This document shows positions 32,949-42,280 of a DNA stretch of 64,000 nt, in pieces (the first letter of the stretch is position 1; the number at the start of each line of letters is the position of its first letter). The DNA comes from Nocardia grenadensis NBRC 108939 (GTDB lineage: Bacteria; Actinomycetota; Actinomycetes; Mycobacteriales; Mycobacteriaceae). The translations under genes were made by a program, and so were the position numbers. The notes under the pieces are model-generated. The model saw only the letters and a program-made list of their open reading frames with translations, made no database searches and was not told the DNA's origin. The stretch covers positions 1 through 64,000 of the forward strand of contig NZ_BDCJ01000017.1 in the NCBI RefSeq assembly GCF_001613445.1. Direction: 5' to 3'.

Positions 32949-34511
32949 CTAACGGCTGCGGCGGCTCTTCTTACGAGGGGGCGGGAGCAATCCCTCGGCC
33001 CGGAGCCGGGCTGCGTGTTCGGCGAGGGCTTCCACCAGCGGGCCCACCTGCGCGACCTCCGGCTGCACATCGACGCGCAGGCCGAATTCCACCGCGGTTT
33101 CAGCGGTTTTCGGGCCGATGCAGGCCACGATGGTTCGGGCGTGCGGCTTTCCGGCGATACCGACCAGGTTGCGGACCGTGGAGCTCGAGGTGAACAGCAC
33201 GGCGTCGAAGCCGCCGGTTTTGATCATCTCGCGGGTTTCCGCGGGCGGCGGGGAGGCCCGGACGGTCCGGTAGGCGGTGACATCGTCGATCTCCCAGCCG
33301 CGTTCGCGCAGTCCTTCGGCCAGGGTCTCGGTGGCGATATCCGCCCGCGGCAACAGAACCCGGTTCACCGGATCGAATACGTCGTCGTAGGGCGGGAAGT
33401 CGGCAAGCAGGCCGAGCGAGGACTGTTCCCCGCTGGGCAGCAGTTCCGGGTTGATACCGAAGGAGCGCACCTTCTCGGCGGTGGCCTCACCGACGCAGGC
33501 GATCTTCACGCCCGAGAACGCGCGAGCGTCCAGACCGAATTCGGCGAATTTCTCCCAGACCGCGCGGACGGCGTTGGTGGAGGTGAAGACCACCCACTGG
33601 TAGCGACCGTCCACCAGCCCCTTGACAGCACGTTCCATCTGGGCGGGACTACGCGGCGGTTCCACCGCGATGGTCGGCACTTCCTTGGGGATGGCTCCGT
33701 GGGTGACCAGCCGTTCGCTCATCTCGCCGGCCTGGTCCTTGGTCCGCGGTACGAGCACGGTCCAGCCGTACAGCGCGCGTGACTCCCACCACGACATCTT
33801 CGACCGTTGCGCGACCGCCTTGCCGATGGTGACCACCAGCGGGCCGACCAGTTCGGAGGCGGCGCTGTTCAGGGTGGCCAGGGTGGCCTCGATGGTGCGC
33901 TGCTGGCGGGTGGTGCCGCGGACGGTGACCGCGACCGGGGTCTGCGGGGCCATACCGTGTTCCACCAGGGCGCTCGCGGTTTCGGCCAGATGCCCGGAGG
34001 TGGCGTGCAGGACCAGCGGCCCGGGTGCGGCGGCCAGGGCGGGCCAATCCACTTCGCCGCGCACATCGGCCTCGGTATGACCGGAGCCCAGCGCGATACC
34101 GGCGTAGCTGGGCACCGCCGAGCCCGACGGCAGCCCGGGCAGCACCTCGAACACGATATGCGAGCGGGTGACCGTGGTGACCTCGGCGATCACCGCGTCG
34201 GTGGTGAGCGGGTCACCGGAGACCACGCGTACCACGTCATGGCCGGCTTTGGCCTCGGCGATCAGCGTTTTGGCGACCTCGGCGGGTTCACCGAGGGCGG
34301 GCCGGACATCGACCGAGCGCTCCCCGTCGGGTTCCGGTTCGACCTCGGTGCCGATCAGGGCGAGTACCCCGGCGTCGACATCGGGGTCGGTGAACGCGAG
34401 GGTTGCCCGGCACAGCACTTCGCGCGATCGGGTGGTCAGCAATGCCGGGTCCCCCGGGCCCGATCCGACGAACAGGATCCGCCCCGGATGCTTCTTGCTG
34501 GCTCGACTCAT
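32949..34511 (-). CDS. hemD: Uroporphyrinogen-III C-methyltransferase / uroporphyrinogen-III synthase fusion
   Basis: 520 residues with two enzymes. Residues 1-250 are a CobA/SirA-type SAM methyltransferase (LFVGSGPGDPALLTTRS, RVVSGDPLTTDAVIAEV), although the usual Asp/Tyr pattern is somewhat diverged (YAGIALGSGHTEADVR); residues about 270-500 are HemD (TVLVPRTKDQAGEMSERL, FTSTNAVRAVWEKFAEFG, ACIGPKTAETAVEFGL). The fusion, as in Rv0511, places the branch between heme and siroheme/cobalamin on one chain. ATG at 34511 overlaps the hemC stop by four bases. The tail is Lys/Arg-rich. Confidence 0.93.
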   Translation of the reverse strand: MSRASKKHPGRILFVGSGPGDPALLTTRSREVLCRATLAFTDPDVDAGVLALIGTEVEPEPDGERSVDVRPALGEPAEVAKTLIAEAKAGHDVVRVVSGDPLTTDAVIAEVTTVTRSHIVFEVLPGLPSGSAVPSYAGIALGSGHTEADVRGEVDWPALAAAPGPLVLHATSGHLAETASALVEHGMAPQTPVAVTVRGTTRQQRTIEATLATLNSAASELVGPLVVTIGKAVAQRSKMSWWESRALYGWTVLVPRTKDQAGEMSERLVTHGAIPKEVPTIAVEPPRSPAQMERAVKGLVDGRYQWVVFTSTNAVRAVWEKFAEFGLDARAFSGVKIACVGEATAEKVRSFGINPELLPSGEQSSLGLLADFPPYDDVFDPVNRVLLPRADIATETLAEGLRERGWEIDDVTAYRTVRASPPPAETREMIKTGGFDAVLFTSSSTVRNLVGIAGKPHARTIVACIGPKTAETAVEFGLRVDVQPEVAQVGPLVEALAEHAARLRAEGLLPPPRKKSRRSR

Positions 34512-35674
34512 CGGTTGTTCTCCATTGGACTGGGTTCGGTGAAGTCCGTGGCGGTGCTCGTTCCCGCTGCGGCGGCGCTCGGTTCCACGGCGGCGGTGCC
34601 GCCTGATTGCGCTGCGGCGGTGCTCGTTCCCACCGGGGTGGTGTGGTCTCCGGCTCTCGCGAGATCCGGTTCCGCGGTGCCGGGTTCGGCGGCGAGTAGC
34701 TCGCGGGCACCCAGCTCCAGCAGTTCGCGGGCCAGGGCACGGCCGAGTTCGGCGGCCTCGGCCGGTGCACCCACCGTCGAGGCCCGTATCACATCGGAAC
34801 CGTCGAGCGCGGCGGCGCAGCCACGCAGCGAGAGTTCCTCGACGATACGCCCGTCGTCGTCCAGAGATTCGACGATTTCGGCGATCGCTCCGACGGGCGC
34901 GGTGCAGCCCGCCTCGAGTTCGGCGAGCAGTGCCCGTTCCGCGGTGACGGCCGTTCTGGTGGCGGCGTCGTCGAGGACGGTGAGCAGCTCGATCAGGTCT
35001 GTGTCGTCGGCGCGGCATTCCACCGCCAGCGCGCCCTGCGCGGGCGCCGACAGCATCTGCACGGGCTCCAGTGCCTCGGTGACGGCGTCCAGCCGGCCGA
35101 TCCGGGCCAGCCCGGCGCGGGCGACAACGACGGCGTCGAATTCGCCTTCGGCGACCTGACGCAGACGGGTGTCGAGATTGCCGCGCAGCGGACGGATCTC
35201 CAGACCCAGCCCCAGTGCCAGCAGTTGCGCCACCCGGCGCGGCGCGGAGGTGCCGACCACCGCGCCCGGCGGTAGCTCGCCCAGCACCAGGCCGTCGCGG
35301 GCCACGACCGCGTCGCGCGGGTCCTGGCGCGGCGGCACCGCGGCGAGCACGAAACGGTCGTCCCCGGCGGTGGGTAGGTCCTTGTACGAGTGCACCGCGA
35401 TATCGATGTTCGCGGCGGCGAGTTCGGCGCGCAGCGCGCTGGTGAACACGCCCACGCCGATCTCCTGGACCGGGTCGGCGGACAGATCGCCCGGTGTTTC
35501 CACGATCACCAGCTCCGCCGGCTGCCCGGCCGCGATCAGCGCGTCCCGCACGTCACCGGCCTGGGTCCGCGCGAGCAGACTGCCGCGGGTGCCGATCCGC
35601 CACGGGCGCCGGCCCGCTCCGGGCCCCCCGGCGCCCGCGACCGCTGCCGCGTCCGAGCCCTGCAGGATTGTCAT
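34508..35674 (-). CDS. hemC: Porphobilinogen deaminase (hydroxymethylbilane synthase)
   Basis: 388 residues. It polymerises four porphobilinogens to hydroxymethylbilane. IGTRGSLLARTQAGDV opens the enzyme, HSYKDLPTAGD carries the catalytic Asp region, and LEAGCTAPVG the Cys for the dipyrromethane cofactor. The last 60 or so residues are an Ala/Thr/Pro-rich tail beyond the usual end, likely disordered and unusual in length. ATG at 35674 overlaps the hemA stop by four bases. Confidence 0.95.
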   Translation of the reverse strand: MTILQGSDAAAVAGAGGPGAGRRPWRIGTRGSLLARTQAGDVRDALIAAGQPAELVIVETPGDLSADPVQEIGVGVFTSALRAELAAANIDIAVHSYKDLPTAGDDRFVLAAVPPRQDPRDAVVARDGLVLGELPPGAVVGTSAPRRVAQLLALGLGLEIRPLRGNLDTRLRQVAEGEFDAVVVARAGLARIGRLDAVTEALEPVQMLSAPAQGALAVECRADDTDLIELLTVLDDAATRTAVTAERALLAELEAGCTAPVGAIAEIVESLDDDGRIVEELSLRGCAAALDGSDVIRASTVGAPAEAAELGRALARELLELGARELLAAEPGTAEPDLARAGDHTTPVGTSTAAAQSGGTAAVEPSAAAAGTSTATDFTEPSPMENNR

Positions 35675-37098
35675 GTCGACTGCTCCTGTTCCTCGTCGTG
35701 GCCGGCGGGTGTGAAATCGTCGGCCAGGGCTACTTCGCCGTCCAGGCCCATCCAGCCTGCACCGTTGTGTTCGGCCCGGCTGATCTCCATGGGCGCAGCG
35801 ACCGCCTGGGCCGATCCGGGTGTCAGTTCGAACAGTTCGCGCAGCGCCTCGGCGTAGCTGTCGCCGCCGGGGGTGCTGGCCAGTTGTTTGACCCGCACCG
35901 TCGGCGCGTGCAGCAGTTTGTCCACCACCCGCCGCACCGTGCGTGCCACCTCGTCACGTTCGGGGTCGGCCAGTCGCGGCAGCCGCGAATCCAGCCGCAG
36001 CAGTTCGGCCTCCACCACCTCGGCGGCGCGCTGGCGCAGCGCGGCGACGGTCGGCGTGACCTCGGCCATCCGCTGTCCGGCCAGATACCTGGCCAGTTCC
36101 TCGGCGACGATGGCCCGGGCGGCGGCGGTGTCGCCGGCCGCGGCGCCGGCGGCCGGGTCGTGCTGCAGGGTCTCGATATCGATCACCGTGACACCGGGCA
36201 GTCCCGCCACCGCGTGGTCCACGTCCCGGGGTAGGCCCAGATCGCAGAACACCATGGGGCGGCCGTGCCCGCGAGCGGGATCCGACAGCGCGTTGTGCGC
36301 ATCGGCCAGGGTGACCACCGAACCCACCGCGCCGGTGCAGGTGACCACCACGTCGGCCACCGACAGCGCGTCGGCGAGCCGGGACAGTTCATATGCCTGC
36401 GCCGCCACCCCGTGCGACTCCGCGGTCGCGGCGAGCCGCTGCGCACGTTCGATGGTGCGGTTGACCACCAGGATCCGCCCGATCCCGGCGCGGGCCAGAT
36501 GCGCGACCGACAGGCCGCCCATGGCACCGGCGCCGATCACCGCGGCCGTCCGACCGGCCAGCGGACCGAGCACCGTGGTGGCCCGGTCCAGGGCCACCGA
36601 CACCACCGACGCACCGGCCCGGTCGATACCGGTTTCCGAATGCACCCGCTTACCGACGCGCAGCGCCTGCTGGGAGAGTTCGTGCAGGGTGCGGCCGACG
36701 GCCTGCTGAGCGTCGGCGGTGGTGTAGGCGCTGCGGATCTGGCTGAGCACCTGCTGTTCGCCGACCACCATCGAATCCAGCCCGCTGGCCACCGCGAACA
36801 GATGCTCGGCGGCGGCCTCGCTGTAGCGCACATAGGCGTGGCGGGTCAGTTCCGGCATCGGCAGCCCGGAATGGGCGGTCAGTAGCTCTCCGACATCGGC
36901 CAGGCCGCCGTGGAACGCGTCGACCACCGCGTAGATCTCCACCCGGTTGCAGGTGGAGACGATCATGGCTTCGGAGATATGGCTGGAGGCCAGCATGCGG
37001 TCGATCAGCTTGGGCCGATCGGCATCGGTGATCGCCACCTTCTCCAACATCGCAACCGGCGCGCTGCGATGTGAGATCCCGACGAGAAGAACGCTCAT
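35671..37098 (-). CDS. hemA: Glutamyl-tRNA reductase
   Basis: 475 residues. NADPH-dependent reduction of glutamyl-tRNA to glutamate-1-semialdehyde, the entry to heme synthesis. The catalytic Cys is in IVSTCNRVEIYA, the tRNA-binding/active site segment is SGLDSMVVGEQQVLSQI, and the NADPH fold has AVIGAGAMGGLSV. ATG at 37098 (MSVLLVGISHRSAP) overlaps the rex stop by four bases, so heme entry is translationally tied to the redox sensor; regulation by Rex is therefore likely. Confidence 0.96.
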   Translation of the reverse strand: MSVLLVGISHRSAPVAMLEKVAITDADRPKLIDRMLASSHISEAMIVSTCNRVEIYAVVDAFHGGLADVGELLTAHSGLPMPELTRHAYVRYSEAAAEHLFAVASGLDSMVVGEQQVLSQIRSAYTTADAQQAVGRTLHELSQQALRVGKRVHSETGIDRAGASVVSVALDRATTVLGPLAGRTAAVIGAGAMGGLSVAHLARAGIGRILVVNRTIERAQRLAATAESHGVAAQAYELSRLADALSVADVVVTCTGAVGSVVTLADAHNALSDPARGHGRPMVFCDLGLPRDVDHAVAGLPGVTVIDIETLQHDPAAGAAAGDTAAARAIVAEELARYLAGQRMAEVTPTVAALRQRAAEVVEAELLRLDSRLPRLADPERDEVARTVRRVVDKLLHAPTVRVKQLASTPGGDSYAEALRELFELTPGSAQAVAAPMEISRAEHNGAGWMGLDGEVALADDFTPAGHDEEQEQST

Positions 37099-38066
37099 GG
37101 TGTGACCACCGATCCCTTGCTGGTTGGCTCCGTTGCCGTATGCGAGGTCGTCTGGGCGGTCTGGGCCGCACAATGGGACAGTCCGGCGGAGCCCGGCGGC
37201 GAATGCGCGGGCATCCGGCGGGCGATCCGGCCGGAGCCGTTCAGTGGATGGGCGGACGGCACGGCACTACCCGTTGCAACGCCGCCCACGATGGGATCGT
37301 TTGCCGCTTCGGGCGCGTTCTCCGCCACATCCGCGGTGTTCACGACGTCGTCCCGGTCGGTGGCGAGTTCCTCCGGGTCGGCGTTGCGGACCCGCTCGAA
37401 CGAGAGCATCTGCATCTCCACCGCCAGATCCACCCGGCGTAACTCCACACCCGGCGGTGCGGTCAGCGGGCACAGGGCGAAACTCAGGATGGACTGCACC
37501 CCGGCGGCGACCAGTTCGTCGCACACCCGCTGGGCGGCGTCGTCGGGCACCGCGATCACCGCGATGGTCGGCCGCAGGATCGCGATACCGTCGGTGAGTC
37601 CGGCCGCGTCGCGTACCCGCAGGCCCTCGACATCGCGGCCGATCACCTCGGGGTCGTTGTCGAAGACCCCGACCACCGCGAAGCCGCGGCGCCGGAACCC
37701 GCGATAGCCGACCAGCGCGCGCCCGAGATTGCCGGCGCCGACCAGGACCACCCGATGCCCACCGGACAGCCCGAGCACATCCTCGATCCGGGCCCGCAGT
37801 CGCGCCACGTCGTAGCCCACACCGCGAACTCCGTTGGGGCCCAGGAACGACAGGTCTTTACGCAATTTGGCGGAATTGACACCCGCCGCGACAGCCAGTT
37901 CCTCACTGGATACGATGGCCACACCGTCATCGGTCAGCAGGGCGAGCACCCGGAGATAGGTGGCCAGCCGCGCCACCGTAGCCTGGGGGATGCCCTTCTG
38001 CAGTGTGCGGGTGGTGACGTTGGGAGCATCGCCGGAGACGTCGCGCGTCTCATGCTGCTCTGTCAC
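37095..38066 (-). CDS. rex: Redox-sensing transcriptional repressor Rex
   Basis: 323 residues. The winged helix (KGIPQATVARLATYLRVL, VNSAKLRKDLSFLG) is followed by the Rossmann domain (VVLVGAGNLGRALVGY) that senses NADH/NAD+, and VEMQMLSFERV swaps into the dimer partner. The family is about 210-230 residues; here some 90 extra C-terminal residues are Pro/Ala/Ser/Thr-rich and look disordered. Rex-hemACD linkage is also known in Streptomyces. A matching operator lies about 160 bases upstream of the ATG. Confidence 0.95.
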   Translation of the reverse strand: MTEQHETRDVSGDAPNVTTRTLQKGIPQATVARLATYLRVLALLTDDGVAIVSSEELAVAAGVNSAKLRKDLSFLGPNGVRGVGYDVARLRARIEDVLGLSGGHRVVLVGAGNLGRALVGYRGFRRRGFAVVGVFDNDPEVIGRDVEGLRVRDAAGLTDGIAILRPTIAVIAVPDDAAQRVCDELVAAGVQSILSFALCPLTAPPGVELRRVDLAVEMQMLSFERVRNADPEELATDRDDVVNTADVAENAPEAANDPIVGGVATGSAVPSAHPLNGSGRIARRMPAHSPPGSAGLSHCAAQTAQTTSHTATEPTSKGSVVTP

Positions 38067-38224
38067 GTCCTGGCTCCTCGTCCGGGCCGAAGCGGCCCGG
38101 GTGCTCGGCGACCTCCGTTGCGGTCCATGCGCCGATTACGGGGTCGGATATGGGTTGATTCACCTGCTACCGGCGGCCGGATACTCGCCCCGGCCTGCGG
38201 CTCGCGTGCCACCACCGTAACCGC

Positions 38225-38242
38225 TTGTGAACCCATGCACAA
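38225..38242 (-). promoter_or_regulatory. Rex operator-like palindrome upstream of rex-hemACD
   Basis: TTGTGAA-N4-TGCACAA, matching the Rex consensus TTGTGAA-N4-TTCACAA at 13 of 14 defined positions. On the minus strand TTGTGC and, 17 bases later, TACGGT could be a promoter overlapped by this site. It also fits TGTGA-N6-TCACA (CRP type) with one mismatch, so either regulator is possible; Rex is favoured by position. Confidence 0.7.
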
Positions 38243-38314
38243 AGTCGGTGAAATTCGCCTCATTTTGTGTCGCGATGCGACCTTGTACGATCCCCGGCCG
38301 TAATTCGGACACCC

Positions 38315-38578
38315 TCAGCGATTCAGATCGGTCCGCAACCGGGTCTCGTCCACATCGAAATAACTGTGTTCCCGGCCGTCGAGCAGCACCACCGGCAGCC
38401 GGTCACCGTATTCGGCACGCAGTCCGGGGTCGGTACCGGCGACCGCGTCCACATCCACACTGCCGACCTCGATACCGAATTCCGCGCAGATCACCCGCAG
38501 CTGTTCCAGGGCCCGCTCGCACATACCGCAGCCGGCGCGGGTCAGCAGGGTCACCTCATGCGTTGTCGAGTTCGTCAT
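38315..38578 (-). CDS. Glutaredoxin family protein
   Basis: 87 residues of thioredoxin fold. The redox motif is LTRAGCGMCERAL (CGMC), and the second half carries the cis-proline segment RLPVVLLDG. Probably a small dithiol protein working with mycothiol or thioredoxin; corresponds in place to mycobacterial Rv0508 near hemA. ATG at 38578. The stop is about 70 bases upstream of the Rex operator and 248 bases from rex, so both could be read in tandem, but rex likely has its own promoter. Confidence 0.85.
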   Translation of the reverse strand: MTNSTTHEVTLLTRAGCGMCERALEQLRVICAEFGIEVGSVDVDAVAGTDPGLRAEYGDRLPVVLLDGREHSYFDVDETRLRTDLNR

Positions 38579-38685
38579 GACCGCTATTCAACCCGCCGCG
38601 GACCGGACGCGGCGGGCTGTAGTGCGTCTCGGGGCAGCCGTCCGGTTACTGTGGACGTGATTCGCGCGAACAGGCGGAGGTACTG

Positions 38686-39708
38686 GTGCCGGAACGATCG
38701 AAGGTGGGGAAATCCGGGTTCATCGCGGGCCGGTTCGGGGAACTTCCGGTCCGATGGAATCTGGGCCCGCTCGGACAGGGCCTGTCCGAACAGTTGGCGC
38801 GTATATCGCGCAGCCCGTTCGGGCCCAGCGAAGAGGAGGTCCGCGCCAATGTCGCCGGTGAGGCCAGCGCGGATGCCGCACTGGCCTTACAGGACGCTGA
38901 GCGGGCGGCCGTCGGCGCCCCGCCGGAGGTCCCGCGCGACCTCACCGCGGCGGCTTTTTTCGACGTCGACAACACCATGGTGCAGGGTGCCTCGATCGTG
39001 CATTTCGCCCGAGGTCTGGCCGCGCGCAAATACTTTCGCAGCGCCGACCTGGTGGATATCGCTTGGAAGCAGGTGAAGTTCCGGATCACCGGCAAAGAAA
39101 GCAGCACCGATATGGCCACCGGTAAAGAGAAGGCGCTGGAATTCATCGCCGGGAGGTCCACCGCCGAACTCGCCGCGCTCGGCGAGGAAATCTACGACGA
39201 GATCATCGCCGACAAGATCTGGCCCGGCACGCGCGCGCTGGCCCAGATGCACCTCGACGCCGGTCAGCAGGTGTGGCTGGTGACCGCCACTCCCGTCGAA
39301 CTCGCGCAGGTGATCGCCAAACGTCTCGGCCTGACCGGAGCCCTGGGCACCGTGGCCGAGAGTGTCGACGGAAAATTCACCGGCCGCCTGGTCGGCGATA
39401 TCCTGCACGGGCTCGGCAAGGCACACGCCGTCCGGGCCCTGGCCATCCGCGAAGGCCTCAACCTCAAACGCTGCACCGCCTACTCCGACAGCCATAACGA
39501 TGTGCCGATGCTGTCGCTGACCGGCACCGCGGTGGCGATCAACCCGGATTCCGATCTCCGCGAGGTCGCCAAGGCCCGTGGCTGGGAGATCCGCGATTTC
39601 CGGACCGGCCGCAAAGCCGCCAAGATCGGGGTGCCCACCGCCCTCGCGCTGGGCGCGGCGGGCGGGGCGGTCGCCGCCGCGGTCACCCGCCGCAAGAGCG
39701 CGCAGTGA
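38686..39708 (+). CDS. HAD-IB family phosphatase (SerB1-like)
   Basis: 340 residues. HAD motif I is AAFFDVDNTMVQG near residue 94, motif II is VWLVTATPVELA, motif III/IV is AYSDSHNDVPML. A helical N-terminal region and a C-terminal Ala/Gly-rich helix with basic end (AVAAAVTRRKSAQ) flank the fold; the tail may touch the membrane. Mycobacterial counterpart is Rv0505c, named SerB1; a phosphoserine or lysophospholipid-type substrate is possible, not shown. GTG start at 38686 has a GGAGG site. Confidence 0.85.
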   Translation: MPERSKVGKSGFIAGRFGELPVRWNLGPLGQGLSEQLARISRSPFGPSEEEVRANVAGEASADAALALQDAERAAVGAPPEVPRDLTAAAFFDVDNTMVQGASIVHFARGLAARKYFRSADLVDIAWKQVKFRITGKESSTDMATGKEKALEFIAGRSTAELAALGEEIYDEIIADKIWPGTRALAQMHLDAGQQVWLVTATPVELAQVIAKRLGLTGALGTVAESVDGKFTGRLVGDILHGLGKAHAVRALAIREGLNLKRCTAYSDSHNDVPMLSLTGTAVAINPDSDLREVAKARGWEIRDFRTGRKAAKIGVPTALALGAAGGAVAAAVTRRKSAQ

Positions 39709-39745
39709 GCGGCGGGTGGGCGGCGCCACCCGCGGCTGCCGCTCA
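39706..39745. terminator. Stem-loop between HAD phosphatase and acyltransferase genes
   Basis: TGAGCGGC and GGGTGG pair with CCACCC and GCCGCTCA around GCGGCG plus an internal bulge. It contains both convergent stop codons, so it can terminate both genes. Confidence 0.65.
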
Positions 39746-40756
39746 GCCCATGAAGGCGTTGCGGCGCCGGACCAGCAGTTTGTAGAGGGTCTGCTGGATC
39801 GTTTCGCGGACCTGGTCGGTGACCTCGAACATGAGCATGGGGTCGTCGGCGTCCTCGGCCTGGTACTCGGTGGTGCTGATCGGGGTGCCGAACTCGATGT
39901 ACCACTTCGAGGGCAGCGGGACCGCGCCCAGCGGACCCAGATGCGGGAACGTGGGGGTCACCGGGAAGTAGGGCAGGCCGAGCAGCCGGGCCAGTGGCTT
40001 GATGTCGGCGATCTTCGGATAGATCTCCTCGGACCCCACGATCGAGCACGGGATGATCGGCACTCCGGCGCGCACCGCCGCGGCGACGAATCCGCCGCGG
40101 CCGAAGCGCTGCAATTTGTACCGGTCGGCGTACTTCTTGCCGACACCCTTGAAGCCCTCGGGGAACACACCGGTGAGTTCGCCGGCGCTCAGCAGCCGCT
40201 CGGCGTCCGGGCGGCAGGCCAGGGTGTGGCCGGCTTTACGGGCCAGGGTGCCCAGCATCGGCATCTCGAAGACCAGATCGGCGGCCAGCAGGCGCAGGGC
40301 ACGCTGTTTGGCGTGATGATCGTGTACCGCGAGTTGCAGCATGAGCCCGTCGATCGGCACGGTGCCGGCGTGGTTGGCCACGATCAGGGCTCCACCGACC
40401 TCGGGCACGTTCTCCATGCCACTGGTCTGGACCCGGAACCAGTTGTCGGCCAGCGGACGCAGAGCCGGTAGCAGTACCGATTCCAGTAGATGCTCGTCGA
40501 ACCCGAATTCGTCGATCTGGTAGTCGCCGGTGAGCCGCCGCCGGGCGAATTCGGCGGTACGTCCGATCTGCCTACCGATAGCGTCGCGCATCAGATCGGT
40601 GACCGAGCGCGGTGCGGCGGGCGTGGGCGGGGTGAGACGGTCGGTCAGCGAAGTCACCGACCGGTCGGCAGGACCGGTCCAGGTACGTGTCGCGGGCCGT
40701 GGCCGCGGCACGGTAGCGAGGTCCTGCAGTCTGATGACTTTGGCGACGTCGTTCAT
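39743..40756 (-). CDS. Lysophospholipid/1-acylglycerol-phosphate acyltransferase family protein
   Basis: 337 residues. PlsC-type fold: the HX4D-like motif is IVANHAGTVPIDGLML, the phosphate-binding motif GVFPEGFKGVGKKY, and a later VPIIPCSIVGSEEIYP block is the fourth motif. The N-terminal 100 residues are Arg/Thr/Pro-rich and lack motifs. The acceptor is unknown; mycobacterial Rv0502 is the positional counterpart. ATG at 40756 overlaps the stop of the epimerase gene by four bases, so the two are co-translated. Confidence 0.85.
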   Translation of the reverse strand: MNDVAKVIRLQDLATVPRPRPATRTWTGPADRSVTSLTDRLTPPTPAAPRSVTDLMRDAIGRQIGRTAEFARRRLTGDYQIDEFGFDEHLLESVLLPALRPLADNWFRVQTSGMENVPEVGGALIVANHAGTVPIDGLMLQLAVHDHHAKQRALRLLAADLVFEMPMLGTLARKAGHTLACRPDAERLLSAGELTGVFPEGFKGVGKKYADRYKLQRFGRGGFVAAAVRAGVPIIPCSIVGSEEIYPKIADIKPLARLLGLPYFPVTPTFPHLGPLGAVPLPSKWYIEFGTPISTTEYQAEDADDPMLMFEVTDQVRETIQQTLYKLLVRRRNAFMG

Positions 40757-41826
40757 GTATGTGCTCCCGTACCGGCCTTGATGAGGCCGAGCAGTTTGTT
40801 TTCTGCGGCGTCGATCCACGCTGGATCGACCACGGGCCGCGACACTGCGCCCCCGGTGAAGTCGTCGAACGCCTGTACCGTCGTCCAGCGCGGCTCGAAC
40901 CCGAGTTCGCCGCGCATACGCGTCGTGTCCAGACCACAACCGAAAAGAAAGTAATCGAGCTGTTCGGAACTGAAATCACGCATCACCGGACTCATCAGCG
41001 TCCGGCCGACGGTGCGGAACACCGACCAGGGTACCGGCATTGCGACCCGTCCGGAACGACGCACAGCCTGAGAAAGTGCGAGGGCGCCGTCACCGGCCAC
41101 ATTGAAGGTGCCGCCCGGGCCGTGCCGGACGGCGTGAATCAAGGCGGCGACCGCGTCCTCTTCGTGGAGGAACTGCATACGCGCGTCCCGGCCGAGCACG
41201 GTCGGAGTGATCGGAGAGCGCAACAGCTGCCCCGCCCGGGCGCCGAGACCCGGGCCGACCATCGGCGCCAAGCGCAGCGTGAGCACGGTGATATCGGGGC
41301 GGCGACGGGCCAGACCGCGGGCGAAGCCCTCGATCTCGATCATGTCCCGGGCGAACCAGCCCGACGGTGGCCGGCGGGCGCTCATCTCCTCCGTGAACTG
41401 CGCGGGGTCCTTGGCACTTCCCCCGTATACCCCGGAACTGGAACGTGACACCACCCGGCGCACGGTCGGCGATTTCTGGCAGACGGCGAACAGCTGCATC
41501 GCCCCGAGGACGTTCATATCCTTCATGGCGGCCCGCCCGCCGCCCGAGGGCGGCTGGGACAGCACCGCGGTGTGTACCACGGTATCGACCTGATAACGTT
41601 CGATGACTTTGCGGATCAAGGGGTTCCGGATATCGGCACGCACGAATTCGGCGCGCCCCATCCGGCGGCGCAGCGGTGGCGCGGGGGTGAGTACGTCGAC
41701 CGCGACGACCCGCTCGATCTCGGGGTCGGAGACGAGCCTGCACACGACGTTGCCGCCGAAGAATCGACTGGCGCCCGTCACCAGTACGACCTTGGGCTTG
41801 TAGCTGCCGTTCGCTTCAGTGTCCAC
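40753..41826 (-). CDS. NAD-dependent epimerase/dehydratase family SDR
   Basis: 357 residues. Extended SDR: the dinucleotide loop is VLVTGASRFFGGNVV, NMNVLGAMQLFAVCQ and the SSSGVYGG region replace the usual Ser-Tyr-Lys region, so the YxxxK is not obvious (the sequence after it reads GWFARDMIEIEGFARG). Mycobacterial counterpart Rv0501 is annotated as a GalE-like protein, but the substrate is not established. GTG at 41826 is my choice; an ATG-like start at 41868 adds 14 residues. Overlaps the acyltransferase start by four bases. Confidence 0.8.
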   Translation of the reverse strand: MDTEANGSYKPKVVLVTGASRFFGGNVVCRLVSDPEIERVVAVDVLTPAPPLRRRMGRAEFVRADIRNPLIRKVIERYQVDTVVHTAVLSQPPSGGGRAAMKDMNVLGAMQLFAVCQKSPTVRRVVSRSSSGVYGGSAKDPAQFTEEMSARRPPSGWFARDMIEIEGFARGLARRRPDITVLTLRLAPMVGPGLGARAGQLLRSPITPTVLGRDARMQFLHEEDAVAALIHAVRHGPGGTFNVAGDGALALSQAVRRSGRVAMPVPWSVFRTVGRTLMSPVMRDFSSEQLDYFLFGCGLDTTRMRGELGFEPRWTTVQAFDDFTGGAVSRPVVDPAWIDAAENKLLGLIKAGTGAHT

Positions 41827-41960
41827 CTGCACCGGACCGTTCCACCTCGAGCATCGACCCCCGCTCAATAGTTCCGACTACCAGCCTAACGACCGGCGCA
41901 GTCACCACCGGATTCTTAACGGGGACCTAACCCCGATTTCAGTTGATGGAAACGCGACGA

Positions 41961-41986
41961 AACCCGCTACCGAATGGTAGCGGGTT
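41961..41986 (-). terminator. Stem-loop after the bS22 gene
   Basis: Perfect 11-bp stem AACCCGCTACC with its complement around GAAT, located 26 bases downstream of the bS22 stop on the minus strand. No long U tract. Confidence 0.75.
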
Positions 41987-42012
41987 CCGCCGAAGACGTT
42001 GCGCGCTTGCGC

Positions 42013-42114
42013 TTACTTGCCGAGTTTGCGCCGCTGCACGCGGGTACGACGAAGCAGCTTGCGGTGCTTCTTCTTCGACATGCGCTTGCGGCGCTTCTTG
42101 ATCACAGAACCCAT
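42013..42114 (-). CDS. Ribosomal protein bS22 (AURKAIP1/COX24 type)
   Basis: 33 residues, almost all basic: [19 protein letters not shown] and then [14 protein letters not shown], essentially identical to the mycobacterial 33-residue protein (Rv0500B). In mycobacterial ribosomes it sits on the small subunit near the decoding side. Too short for most gene finders. It is bounded by an 11-bp stem-loop downstream and a leader region of about 200 bases upstream, with no ribosome site I can identify with certainty. Confidence 0.93.
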
Positions 42115-42280
42115 AGGGTGTCCTCGCGTTCTCTCCTCGGCGCGTCTCGCGCTCGCTTACGTCAACTGTCCGGTCGTATGCCCGGTTGCTCGCGGCTGAA
42201 TCTCAGCCCTGGAGGCGGCGGCCCCGCGCGGCCACGAAAGGGAGGCAGCGCGCCGCCGATCCAACACAGCGAGCGTTGAT

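Noticed and set aside
33807..35159. 450-codon plus-strand frame opposite hemC and hemD
   Set aside because: Ser/Ala-rich antisense of two well-conserved heme genes.
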